Positions 8,347 to 16,157 of a stretch of 28,707 nt of DNA are shown here, piece by piece (the stretch's first letter is position 1; every line of letters starts with the position of its first letter). Under the pieces are notes generated by a model. The model was not told the origin of the DNA and searched no databases. It saw nothing but the letters and a program-made list of their open reading frames with translations. Made by a program: the position numbers and the translations under genes. Source of the DNA: Chloroflexota bacterium (lineage in GTDB: Bacteria; Chloroflexota; Anaerolineae; Anaerolineales; Anaerolineaceae); contig JAEYTI010000048.1 in assembly GCA_023434145.1 (NCBI GenBank), positions 1 to 28,707 of the forward strand. Reading direction: 5' to 3'.

Positions 8347-10824
8347 TCAAAGCAGTTTTTGCAAGAGCAGGCGCACATCTGCCGGAATAAAGGCGACCGT
8401 CTGTCCCCCCAGTATTCCAGAATAGAATAACCCTGACACTCTTAACCGGCCGGGAATGCTATCCGGCTGATGATAATTCCAAGACGTTGATTCGCCTACA
8501 TCATCCCCATAGATGCTTACAAACTCCTCCCAGGGACGCACGCCATTCACTTCCAGCATCCACCGTAAGGCTTCGCGCTCTTTTTCTGTCAGCTCCTCCT
8601 TCAGCGTTCGCTGTAAGCGTTCCGGATCCAGAAGCAGCTCAGCCAACCAGGATGCCAATTCCCCCTTTTTGCCGGAAGATGATGTTCTCAAAAAATGAGC
8701 CAAACCAACCAACATATCCTTGGTGTATGTCTCCAGGCAAGCACGTAAATCCATGTCTTCTGTCAGTGGGGTTTTCAATAGTTTTTGGTGGGCGCGATGA
8801 GATCTTTTGCGCTGGTATTCAAAAATAAAGCCGAAAGTATCTTCAAGTTGTTCAGCTTTCTTCAGCATTTCTTCATAATTATTGAGCAGGCGATGATCCG
8901 GGTTAATTTGGGCGGCCGTTTCCAGGTGCTGACGAGCGGTTTTCAAGTCACGTTTATCGAGAGCAAGCAAAAACCACGCTAAATTGGCGATCACAGCGGT
9001 ATCTGGGGCAATAATTTCGGCCCGTGTGACAATCCCCAAATGATCAAGGGCCTTTTGTTCGTTCCCTTTGTTGGCCTCTGACAGGGCAATTGAGGCATGG
9101 CCGTATGTATAGTTTGGATCCACCTCCACTGAATGATGGAGTAACTTTTCCCCCTCTTCTTCCTTGCCATTTTGAGCCAGCATCACCCCAAGGTTGAAGA
9201 CAGCAATTGGGCTGGTAGGCTCTTTTTCGACCGCTTTTTGTAGCAGTGAAATCGCTTCCCCTGGATCCTTCGCTTTCTGCGCCCTTTCGATAAGCAGCAT
9301 GGTATCAGGGCGGGCATTCGGCTCAATGTCATCAATCCGCTGGGTGTTCAACTCGATATCGCGCCATTCTTCAATCTCTTCATCCCATAGTTTGATGGTC
9401 TTTGGTCCGGTATAACGACCGTTACGCATCAGACTCATCAAAGCCCGCACACGTGCCTCCCGGGTACCAATCTGGCTTGAAGCAAAACCCAGAATTTCGG
9501 CATCCGCATCAGGCCTATTCATTTCGGACAAAATCTCCAAGGCCATTTGATTACTGGCTTCATCCAAAAGCATACGCTTCATTACTGTAACCATAAACGG
9601 GTATTTCTGAAAGAAACCATCAAACTTACGCTTCTGAGAGGGTGACAGGGGACCTGAAATCTTTTGCAGTAAAAACTCCAATTCAGCCATAACATTCGTG
9701 CGCAAAAACAAATCAACACCTGGATAGGCAGGCGGCATCCATGCCAGACGAGGTTGCCGTTTAGACATTGTGATTTCAAGTTCGTGCAAAAGGGATCTCC
9801 CCGTTGGAGGCAATTCTTCCTCATCTATCTTCTGCAACAGCTTTAGAGCATCCTTCCATTTGCCATTCCGGATCGCTGCTACTGCCAAGCAGAACCAGGA
9901 ACGGCCAAACAGACTATCAGAAGGCGCATCAAGATAACTTTTGGCAATTTTCCACAGCGAAGGGGTATCTTCTACTAACGCAAACGCGGTGATCGTGTTC
10001 TCAATTTCCATGCTATCTTTGGGAAATTTATCAACGAGTTTTCCAAGCCGGTTGGCGTAATTGCGCGCCTGCTCTGGCTGGTTCACACCGATATGATAGG
10101 TCACGAGACTGCTTAAGGCAAATATATTTTCAACCTCACGGGCCAGCACTGCCTCGGAAACCGAAATGGCTTCCTCTACTTTCCCTGAAAAATAAAGCAC
10201 CTGGGCTCGGTTATTGTGTGGAGGATTCCAGTTTGGTGCTATTTTGATAGCCTCTCTGCAAAAATGGTCAACTTCCGAGAGTCTATTTTCATCCATGGCC
10301 ATTTGCGCCCGTTCATTCAAAACGATGGCGCGCTGCATGGCTTCAAAGGGCAGATCCAATTTTGTCGCATCGTATTGGATGGAAGCTGTTGCTTCTTCTA
10401 TTATCTGCGCCAGTGTAGCGCGTCCCTCATCGTTCAAGTCGCGATCCGATTGGGCTCGCTTCGCGGCCTGTAGGGCATGGGCGGGCCACTCTCGATCCAT
10501 ATAGAACAATGCCAGCGTCAGGTAAAGAGGCATGAAACGCGGGTGCTTCCGTTCGATGTCGCGCAAAAGCTGAAATGCTTGCTGGTCATCTCCCAGCATT
10601 AAAAGCACTGTGGCGTTGATCAGCATGAATTCTGGTTGTCTTCTCATCCCGCGTGGAGCGGAATCGATTATTTCCAGTGCGCGGACACCATCACCTGTTG
10701 AAAGAGCTGCTTCGAGCTCTTTTTCACTCCATTCGACGGTCATTCTTGATGTTTCGGCGTTTTTATTTGATGGCTGTCGACCCTGAATAGGCAAGGCGGG
10801 CGGTTTTTTACGATTATTTTCCAT
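8347..10824 (-). CDS. Large TPR-repeat protein
   Basis: An 825-residue cytoplasmic protein with no signal peptide or membrane segment. TPR-like helix pairs are seen at about 60-130, 170-290 and 530-680 (for example PIAVFNLGVMLAQNGKEEEGEKLLHHSVEVDPNY). The last 135 residues form a separate, conserved-looking domain: DLRACLETYTKDMLVGLAHFL, GKKGELASWLAELLLDPERL, LTEKEREALRWMLEVNG, then PWEEFVSIYGDD and a final GRLRVSGLFYSG...IPADVRLLL. The pattern suggests a helical SAP-like segment followed by winged helices, but I cannot name the family. The ATG at 10824 has TTGGAG upstream. It ends about 90 bases before the Wadjet regulator, which has its own promoter, so it is probably a separate transcript. 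A role as scaffold or in defence is only a guess from position. Confidence 0.85.
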   Translation of the reverse strand: MENNRKKPPALPIQGRQPSNKNAETSRMTVEWSEKELEAALSTGDGVRALEIIDSAPRGMRRQPEFMLINATVLLMLGDDQQAFQLLRDIERKHPRFMPLYLTLALFYMDREWPAHALQAAKRAQSDRDLNDEGRATLAQIIEEATASIQYDATKLDLPFEAMQRAIVLNERAQMAMDENRLSEVDHFCREAIKIAPNWNPPHNNRAQVLYFSGKVEEAISVSEAVLAREVENIFALSSLVTYHIGVNQPEQARNYANRLGKLVDKFPKDSMEIENTITAFALVEDTPSLWKIAKSYLDAPSDSLFGRSWFCLAVAAIRNGKWKDALKLLQKIDEEELPPTGRSLLHELEITMSKRQPRLAWMPPAYPGVDLFLRTNVMAELEFLLQKISGPLSPSQKRKFDGFFQKYPFMVTVMKRMLLDEASNQMALEILSEMNRPDADAEILGFASSQIGTREARVRALMSLMRNGRYTGPKTIKLWDEEIEEWRDIELNTQRIDDIEPNARPDTMLLIERAQKAKDPGEAISLLQKAVEKEPTSPIAVFNLGVMLAQNGKEEEGEKLLHHSVEVDPNYTYGHASIALSEANKGNEQKALDHLGIVTRAEIIAPDTAVIANLAWFLLALDKRDLKTARQHLETAAQINPDHRLLNNYEEMLKKAEQLEDTFGFIFEYQRKRSHRAHQKLLKTPLTEDMDLRACLETYTKDMLVGLAHFLRTSSSGKKGELASWLAELLLDPERLQRTLKEELTEKEREALRWMLEVNGVRPWEEFVSIYGDDVGESTSWNYHQPDSIPGRLRVSGLFYSGILGGQTVAFIPADVRLLLQKLL

Positions 10825-11190
10825 GTTACTACTCCAAAATCAGGCACACGTCATAGATTGTGGGGGAGTTGAGCGTATTCCATAGACCTGCAGCCATGTA
10901 AATCCTTGCTATGCATTTTACCATTTTGCCAAAGGCTCTTTAATGGTTTCAAGGTGTTTCCGTTTCGTTGCGGTGGTTTCACCACCGCAACGAAACGAAA
11001 ACACTTAAAAACATGATAAGAGCCTTGCCAAGTAGTTCACATCGTTACCTGGTTTGTTGCCTGCACGCAGGTTTGACAGTAAAAACCACGCTCCCCTTGG
11101 AATGTATCAGGGGAACGCGGCATGCTCGTGTACAAGAACAAATTCAATGAAGTACCTCCCGGGAAGGGGTACGATGTCAATACCATTATT
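10825..11190. other. Intergenic stretch between the TPR and DUF35 genes
   Basis: This stretch holds the 5' leader of the TPR gene, the long hairpin H2 and about 160 bases (11030-11190) with no recognisable gene. A short palindrome-like GTACCTCCCGGGAAGGGGTAC lies at about 11150-11171. Reading frames through it look non-coding. Confidence 0.6.
10932..11026. repeat. Long hairpin H2 with GTTTCG core
   Basis: The inner stem GTTTCGTTGCGGTGGT pairs with its complement around the 3-nt loop TTC, and the pairing continues outward through GTGTTTCC/AAAACAC with one mismatch. An outer imperfect arm ends in AAGGCTCTT (10932-10940) and AAGAGCCTT (11018-11026). It is the longest of the three related hairpins in the window. 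Confidence 0.85.
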
Positions 11191-11607
11191 TCAATCTTTG
11201 CTATTGGGTAAAAGTCCCGCAGGTCGGAACTTATACCCATACACAATGATCCCCTTCTCGTCTCCATCGGAGCGCAGTTTCCGCGTGACCATCTCCACCG
11301 GCATGCCGATCTGTACTGGCTCGTCGCCAAGGTCGGTTAGCTGCGCGGTAAGGGTTGGGCCTTCATCCAACTGCACCAGGGCAACGGTGTAGGGCGCGGA
11401 GTTCTCAAATCCTGCCGGGCCTTCCTGGATCACGGTGTAGGAGTAGACCGTGCCGCGACCGCTGAAGGCGTAGGGTTCTTTCGCTTCACCGCCGCATTCA
11501 GGGCAAACGTCGCGAGGAGGGAATATTTTTACCGAGCAATGCGGGCACTCTTCGCCTACCAGCCCGTAACGCTGCTGCTTTAGTCTCCAATGACGTGGAA
11601 TTTCCAT
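11191..11607 (-). CDS. DUF35 zinc-ribbon/OB-fold protein of the HMGS complex
   Basis: A 138-residue protein of the DUF35 (Zn-ribbon plus OB-fold) family. In archaea such proteins bind CoA and bridge acetoacetyl-CoA thiolase and HMG-CoA synthase so that the intermediate passes directly between them. Zinc ligands C21, C24, C35 and C38 (ECPHC, CPEC) are visible, followed by the OB-fold (GRGTVYSYTVIQEGP, YTVALVQLDEGPTLTAQL) and the usual family ending IIVYGYKFRP. The last 10 or so residues (AGLLPNSKD) lie beyond that conserved end. The ATG at 11607 starts 18 bases after the thiolase-like gene. The repeat core at 11222-11242 is part of the YGYKFRP codons. Confidence 0.9.
   Translation of the reverse strand: MEIPRHWRLKQQRYGLVGEECPHCSVKIFPPRDVCPECGGEAKEPYAFSGRGTVYSYTVIQEGPAGFENSAPYTVALVQLDEGPTLTAQLTDLGDEPVQIGMPVEMVTRKLRSDGDEKGIIVYGYKFRPAGLLPNSKD
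11222..11242 (+). repeat. Direct repeat, copy 3 (inside the 3' end of the DUF35 gene)
   Basis: These 21 bases are identical to 1224-1244 and in the same orientation. Here they are coding: on the minus strand they give VYGYKFR, a motif that belongs to the DUF35 family. The other two copies lie outside genes at the borders of the mazEF and Wadjet modules. Confidence 0.9.
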
Positions 11608-11625
11608 GATCTTGATCCTTTCTGC

Positions 11626-12786
11626 TTACCGCATCTGCTCTAAAACATGCGTGACGGCTGTTGACGCCGGCCCGCCCAAAGTCTGTACGATTGCGCGGCG
11701 CGCTCCGGGCACCTGTGCTTTGCCCGCTTCGCCGCGGAGCTGCATGATCGCCTCAACAAGCTGATACACGCCAGCCGCGGCTAGAGGATTTCCGCGCGCC
11801 TTCTGCCCGCCCATGGTAAAGGCAGGCATGGAGCCGTTCAAGTTCATTTGTCCCTCTTGCGCCGGACGCCAGCCTTCACCGCGCGGAGCCAGGCAGGCTG
11901 CCTCGACCGACAGCGCGGCGTAGATCGAAAAGGCGTCCCACAGCTCATACAGGTCTGCATCACCCGGCATTATGCCCGCCTGGCGGCAGGCGCGCTCTAT
12001 TGAGAGCCCTGCTGCTTCGAATGCCAGCGGATTCGCCCGGTCGTGCAGCGAGAGGCGGTCGGTAACAACGCTGGAGCCGGTCACCCGCACCAGCGGGCGC
12101 GAGCCGTTCGCGGGCAGCAGATCCGAGCGAGTCAGCAGCACGGCCGCTGCGCCATCGGCGTAAGGGGCAGCGTCAAACTGGTTTAGCGGATCGCTGATGG
12201 TCGCCGCGCCATCATACACTTCGCCGCGGATGGCTTTGCGGAACATGGCATTGGGGTTGTGCACACCGTTGGCATGCGCCAGCAGCGGAAACGCCCCGAA
12301 CACACTGCGTGGCACGCCATACTCATGCAAATAGCGCTGCATAAGCAGTCCCGCCAATGACGCCGGAGTCACCCCGTGTACGGTTTCCCAATCGTAATCG
12401 GCCATCTCTGCCACAGCGGATTCCGCTTGCGGGCCGATGGTGTCGGTATATTTCTCTACGCCCAATACCAACACGGTGTCCAGCAGGCCCGAGGCGATTG
12501 CCAGGTAACCCATGTGGAACGCTGCCGCGCCGGAGGCTTCAGCGGCTTCTACGGTGATGCCCTCGATGCCGCCCAGGCCAATGTAATTCGGCAGCAGCGC
12601 GCCCAGGTTGGCCTGATGCGAAACTGTGCTGCCCAAAAAATTCCCAATATACATCGCTTGGGGGGTAAGGGGGGGAGCATCCTGTAGCGCATCCTGTACA
12701 GCATGAACCGCCAGATTGCGCAGCGAAATTTCCCAATGCTCGCCCACCGGGGTCTGTCCAATTCCTGCAATGACAACTTCTGCCAT
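11626..12786 (-). CDS. Thiolase-fold protein with altered active site
   Basis: A 386-residue member of the archaeal/SCP2-like acetyl-CoA acetyltransferase family, which normally makes acetoacetyl-CoA for HMG-CoA synthase. Fold and landmarks are clear: VVIAGIGQTPVG at the start, VEAAEASGAAAFHMG, DAAPYADGAAAVLL, and MGGQKARGNPLAAAG near the end. Three expected catalytic positions differ. The nucleophilic Cys of VEAACASG is Glu83, the His of the HDAF motif is Trp283 (ELWDAFSI), and the His of GHP is Asn333. The codons read unambiguously (GAA, TGG, AAT) and the frame is intact. It sits 11 bases after the HMGS gene and 18 before DUF35, so it probably belongs to their complex, either as a non-catalytic subunit or with different chemistry. 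Confidence 0.88.
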   Translation of the reverse strand: MAEVVIAGIGQTPVGEHWEISLRNLAVHAVQDALQDAPPLTPQAMYIGNFLGSTVSHQANLGALLPNYIGLGGIEGITVEAAEASGAAAFHMGYLAIASGLLDTVLVLGVEKYTDTIGPQAESAVAEMADYDWETVHGVTPASLAGLLMQRYLHEYGVPRSVFGAFPLLAHANGVHNPNAMFRKAIRGEVYDGAATISDPLNQFDAAPYADGAAAVLLTRSDLLPANGSRPLVRVTGSSVVTDRLSLHDRANPLAFEAAGLSIERACRQAGIMPGDADLYELWDAFSIYAALSVEAACLAPRGEGWRPAQEGQMNLNGSMPAFTMGGQKARGNPLAAAGVYQLVEAIMQLRGEAGKAQVPGARRAIVQTLGGPASTAVTHVLEQMR

Positions 12787-12797
12787 TCTTGCTCCCT

Positions 12798-13871
12798 CTA
12801 TCCCATCGCCAGCTTGCCGCGCATGCGCACGTAGGTGGCATAATCGATCTGCGTGCGACGGGCGATGTAATCGGCAGTCTTCGGCGCCAAGTCGCGGCGC
12901 TCTTCGATCTTGTCGGTCACGCGCAGCGAGAAGGCGTCTGAGCCTGCGCCCGAACCGAACGATACCATCAAGATTCGGTCACCGGGTTTGGCAATGTCAA
13001 GCGTCGCCGTCAGGCCAATCATCGAAGCGCCGGCGTAGGTGTTGCCAATTACCGGTACCAGTAACCCTGGCTTGATTTGCGCGTCGGTGAACCCTAGCAT
13101 GCCAGCAGCGCGCTGCGGGAACTTGGCATTCGGCTGATGGAACACTGCCCAGGCGTAATCCTGCGCCGTGGTACCCATCTCTTTCATCATCGTGCTCGCG
13201 GCCTCGGTGATGTGCTTGAAGTACGCAGGGTCGCCGGTGAAGCGCTGCCCGTGCTCGGGATACTTCTGCTCGGCACGGCGCCAGAAATCTGGTGTGTCTG
13301 TGACGAAGGAGTACGAGGCTTCCACTTCTACAATCGCTTCCTCCACCGGGCCAACAACGTAGGCCGCCCCGCCCGATGCCGCCGTGTACTCCAGCGCGTC
13401 GCCGGGCTGGCCCTGTGCGGTATCCATGCCGATTGCCAGGGCATAATCACCCATGCACGAGCCAACCACGCCAATGGCTGCCACCAACGCCTCGGTGCCC
13501 GCCTTACAGGCAAATTCCCAATCACCGGCCTGAATATTTGGGCCTGCCCCTACCGCCTCCGCCACAATGGTGGAACTGGGTTTCACCGCATACGGATGCG
13601 ACTCGGAACCAACCCAAACCGCGCGGATCAGCTGCGGGTCGATCTGCGCGCGCATCAGCGCGTTACGGGCCGCCTCGATGGACATTGTAATTACATCTTC
13701 GTCCATGCCGGCAACCGCTTTTTCTTTGATCGGCAGACCGCCGGTTTTGCCGCCTGCCCAAATGCGCGCCACTTCCACCGCCGGAAGCCGGTAACGCGGC
13801 ACATAAGCCCCATACCCTACCAGCCCCACCGGGCGGCTCGTCTTCAAAAGTTTGGAAAAATTACGCATCAT
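12798..13871 (-). CDS. Hydroxymethylglutaryl-CoA synthase, archaeal type
   Basis: Condenses acetyl-CoA with acetoacetyl-CoA to HMG-CoA in the mevalonate pathway. The catalytic residues are present: Cys122 (EFACKAGTEAL), the general-base Glu58 (GMDEDVITM) and His245 (FHQPN). At 357 residues it matches the short archaeal/bacterial form. The ATG at 13871 is chosen because a perfect GGAGGT lies 7 bases upstream and the start overlaps the HMGR stop as ATGA. A longer start at 13886 would put the ribosome binding site inside the gene. Order HMGR > HMGS > thiolase > DUF35 supports one pathway unit. Confidence 0.93.
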   Translation of the reverse strand: MMRNFSKLLKTSRPVGLVGYGAYVPRYRLPAVEVARIWAGGKTGGLPIKEKAVAGMDEDVITMSIEAARNALMRAQIDPQLIRAVWVGSESHPYAVKPSSTIVAEAVGAGPNIQAGDWEFACKAGTEALVAAIGVVGSCMGDYALAIGMDTAQGQPGDALEYTAASGGAAYVVGPVEEAIVEVEASYSFVTDTPDFWRRAEQKYPEHGQRFTGDPAYFKHITEAASTMMKEMGTTAQDYAWAVFHQPNAKFPQRAAGMLGFTDAQIKPGLLVPVIGNTYAGASMIGLTATLDIAKPGDRILMVSFGSGAGSDAFSLRVTDKIEERRDLAPKTADYIARRTQIDYATYVRMRGKLAMG

Positions 13872-15151
13872 GAATGAGACCTCCAAGCTCGAACAAGTTC
13901 TTCCGCCCGGTCCGTGCGGATATTCTTCTCTGCAACCATTTGGTCGGCAATCTTTGCAATCAAATCTCCCTCTGCGCCCGCAGCAATGGCAATCTGCCGG
14001 GCGTGCAGCCCCATGTGCCCGCGCTGAATGCCCTCGGTCGCAAGCGCCCGCAGCGCAGCCAGATTCTGCGCCAGGCCTACCGAAACGATAATCTCGGCCA
14101 ATTCGGCGGCGGTTTTCACGCCCATTAGCTTCAACGAAGCTTTCGCGGTCGGGTGAACGCGCGTCGCCCCGCCGATGATGCCCACTGCCATCGGCATTTC
14201 TAGCGTGCCCACCAGGTTGCCCTCCGCGTCCGCGCCCCAGGTACTCAGCGAGGTGTATTTACCGGATCGGGCTGCATAGGCATGCGCCCCGGCTTCCACT
14301 GCCCGCCAATCGTTACCGGTCGCAATCACTACAGCATCCACGCCGTTCATAATTCCCTTGTTGTGCGTGGCGGCGCGATACGGGTCAGCTTCGGCGAAAG
14401 CCCACGCGGCAATGGTCCCATCGCGCACGGATTCGGCGGAAAAATCCTGAAAAGCCAGCTCTGCCAGCGGGATCGTGCAGCGCACGCGCGCCAGCCGCCG
14501 GTCCGCCAGATTTGAGAGAATACGCAGGTGCACCTTGCCCCCGGTGATCTCTTCTACCCGCGAGGCCAGCCGCTCCATGGCGGTGTTGATGGCATTCGCA
14601 CCCATCGCATCGCGCACGTCATAGATCAGGTGCAGCACAAGGAACGGGCCAATCGCCGACTGCTCGATCAAACGAACCTCCAACCCACGCGGTCCGCCGC
14701 CATAGCGCGAGAGCACCGGATCAGTCTTGGATGCCTCTTCAAGCAGCTCGTCCTGGTGCTCGTAGATCTTCAGCCGGGCCAGGGAAGGGTTATCCAGGTG
14801 GATGATCTGCATCTGCCCAATCATCTCCGGGGCTGTGGTATGCGCAGTAAAGCCGCCCCCGCCGCGCGCCAGCTTCGCCATAAACGAAGCGCCTGCCACG
14901 ACCGAGGGTTCTTCCACCACCATTGGCACCAGCACTTCGCGACCATTGACGACAAAATTCTGGGCGATTCCAAGGGGCAGCGCGTGCAGGCCAACCGCGT
15001 TTTCCACCATATGGTCCGCCTGCTCCAGCGTCAGCCCGCTTTCGCCGGTCAGCGCGGCGACTTCGGCAGCGGTGAGGCCAGCACGATCTTCAAGGAAGCG
15101 GGCCCGTTCTTGCAAGCTAAGGTTGTAAAACTTTACGCGCGTTGACTCCAT
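13868..15151 (-). CDS. Hydroxymethylglutaryl-CoA reductase, class II
   Basis: Reduces HMG-CoA to mevalonate (or the reverse), committing carbon to isoprenoids. The 427-residue soluble protein has class II landmarks: ENAVG with catalytic Glu50, DAMGAN (181-186), HNKGIMNG with Lys265, ATGNDWRAVEAGAHAYA with Asp281, and GHMGLHAR with catalytic His379. There is no membrane domain. Coenzyme preference cannot be read with confidence. The ATG at 15151 has AAGGTGG about 9 bases upstream. As first gene of the cluster it probably carries the promoter. Class II enzymes were first known as degradative, but the neighbouring HMGS argues for a biosynthetic role here. Confidence 0.94.
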   Translation of the reverse strand: MESTRVKFYNLSLQERARFLEDRAGLTAAEVAALTGESGLTLEQADHMVENAVGLHALPLGIAQNFVVNGREVLVPMVVEEPSVVAGASFMAKLARGGGGFTAHTTAPEMIGQMQIIHLDNPSLARLKIYEHQDELLEEASKTDPVLSRYGGGPRGLEVRLIEQSAIGPFLVLHLIYDVRDAMGANAINTAMERLASRVEEITGGKVHLRILSNLADRRLARVRCTIPLAELAFQDFSAESVRDGTIAAWAFAEADPYRAATHNKGIMNGVDAVVIATGNDWRAVEAGAHAYAARSGKYTSLSTWGADAEGNLVGTLEMPMAVGIIGGATRVHPTAKASLKLMGVKTAAELAEIIVSVGLAQNLAALRALATEGIQRGHMGLHARQIAIAAGAEGDLIAKIADQMVAEKNIRTDRAEELVRAWRSHS

Positions 15152-15190
15152 TCTTATTCCACCTTCACTTCACCCAATCTGGTTTTCCCT

Positions 15191-15202
15191 AAACACACTA
15201 TA
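15191..15202 (-). promoter_or_regulatory. Putative -10 region for the mevalonate operon
   Basis: On the minus strand TATAGTGTGTTT reads as a -10 (TATAGT, 15197-15202) plus downstream bases, about 45 bases before the HMGR start. The same 12 bases occur at the protease promoter (22396-22407). No convincing -35 is seen here. Confidence 0.45.
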
Positions 15203-15275
15203 CCCCAACAGCCCGTTTGCCAGAAGCCCAGCCGAATGCATTTATAAGGTTTGTACACTGGCAAAAACTATCAGC

Positions 15276-15320
15276 TTTAAAAAATAGGGCATTTCCCAGA
15301 ACCGCGCTGGAAAATGCCCT
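15276..15320 (-). terminator. Intrinsic terminator after the UPF0173 gene
   Basis: A 14-bp stem with one mismatch (15286-15299 with 15307-15320) is followed on the minus strand by ATTTTTTAAA. It begins 20 bases after the hydrolase stop codon, so it ends that transcript before the mevalonate operon begins. Confidence 0.85.
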
Positions 15321-15340
15321 GAAAGCAGCTTCTCTGTTCG

Positions 15341-16027
15341 CTATTCCAGCGTGAACGACTCTCCCGGATTCAGCACGTGCACCTGCGCGCTGGTTTCACT
15401 GCGCACCTTCTCAGCCCAGGAATTCACATCCTGAGAGATCAGGTCAAACGTGTTGTAGTGAATGGGGATCACGTGCCTGGGCTGGATCAATTTTACCGCA
15501 CGCAGCGCATCATCGGGACCCATGGTGTAATTATCGCCGATGGGCAGAACCGCCAGGTCAATGCCCTCCTCGCCGATCAGGCGCATATCACCAAACAGGC
15601 CGGTATCCATCGCAAGGTAAATTTTCTTGCCCGCAATCGTGGTCAATAAAAAGCCCGACGGGTTACCACCATACGAGCCATCGGGCAGAGCCGAGCCGTG
15701 CAGTGCCAGGGTCAGTTTTAAGTAGCCAAACGGGTGCTTGTGCCCACCGCCCAGGTGCTGCGCGTGCGTCTTCAGACCCTTCTTCTCGAACCAACTGGCG
15801 ATCTCGAAGTTGCTGATCACCAGCGCCCCCGTGCGCTTCGCGATTGCTTCTGCATCGCCTACATGATCCCCGTGACCGTGGCTGATGAGGATGAACTCTG
15901 CCGGCACGCGGTCAGGAGCGGTGCTCGCCGCAGGGTTGTCACTGAGGAATGGATCCACCAGAACGTGGTGACCGCCCGTCTCCAACCCGAGCGCGGCGTG
16001 ACCATACCAGGTCAGCTTTGTACTCAT
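15341..16027 (-). CDS. UPF0173-family metal-dependent hydrolase
   Basis: A 228-residue metallo-beta-lactamase-fold protein. The metal motif HGHGDH is at residues 50-55, with further ligands expected at the His of the GHKHPFG region, Asp141 (AMDTG) and the His of IPIHYNTF. The opening STKLTWYGHAALGLETGGHHVLVDPFL is characteristic of the UPF0173 family. The substrate is not known for most members. The ATG at 16027 has a strong AAGGAGGG upstream. A terminator lies right behind it; upstream it is separated from ndh by hairpin H3. Confidence 0.9.
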   Translation of the reverse strand: MSTKLTWYGHAALGLETGGHHVLVDPFLSDNPAASTAPDRVPAEFILISHGHGDHVGDAEAIAKRTGALVISNFEIASWFEKKGLKTHAQHLGGGHKHPFGYLKLTLALHGSALPDGSYGGNPSGFLLTTIAGKKIYLAMDTGLFGDMRLIGEEGIDLAVLPIGDNYTMGPDDALRAVKLIQPRHVIPIHYNTFDLISQDVNSWAEKVRSETSAQVHVLNPGESFTLE

Positions 16028-16084
16028 GCGAACCCTCCTTGATTAAATTTCCCCCACGTTCATTATACAGTTAAGATGGGTGTC

Positions 16085-16149
16085 TAGGAAATGCCTTGGT
16101 TTCGGGGGAAGTTGTCGTGCAACTTCCCCCGAAACCAAGGCATTTCCTA
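16085..16149. repeat. Long perfect hairpin H3 (30-bp stem, 5-nt loop)
   Basis: Bases 16085-16114 are the exact reverse complement of 16120-16149, with the loop TCGTG. The stem contains CCTTGGTTTCGGGGGAAG. It lies 8 bases after the ndh stop and before the UPF0173 gene. It has no T-run, but could limit read-through or protect the mRNA end. Confidence 0.9.
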
Positions 16150-16157
16150 ATGAGCCA

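Noticed and set aside
11037..11330. 97-codon minus-strand frame across the end of the DUF35 gene
   Set aside because: Overlaps the DUF35 3' end in another frame, with no ribosome binding site or domain.
13137..13877. Long plus-strand open frame opposite the HMGS gene
   Set aside because: It mirrors the HMGS codons in high-GC DNA and has no start signal or known domain.
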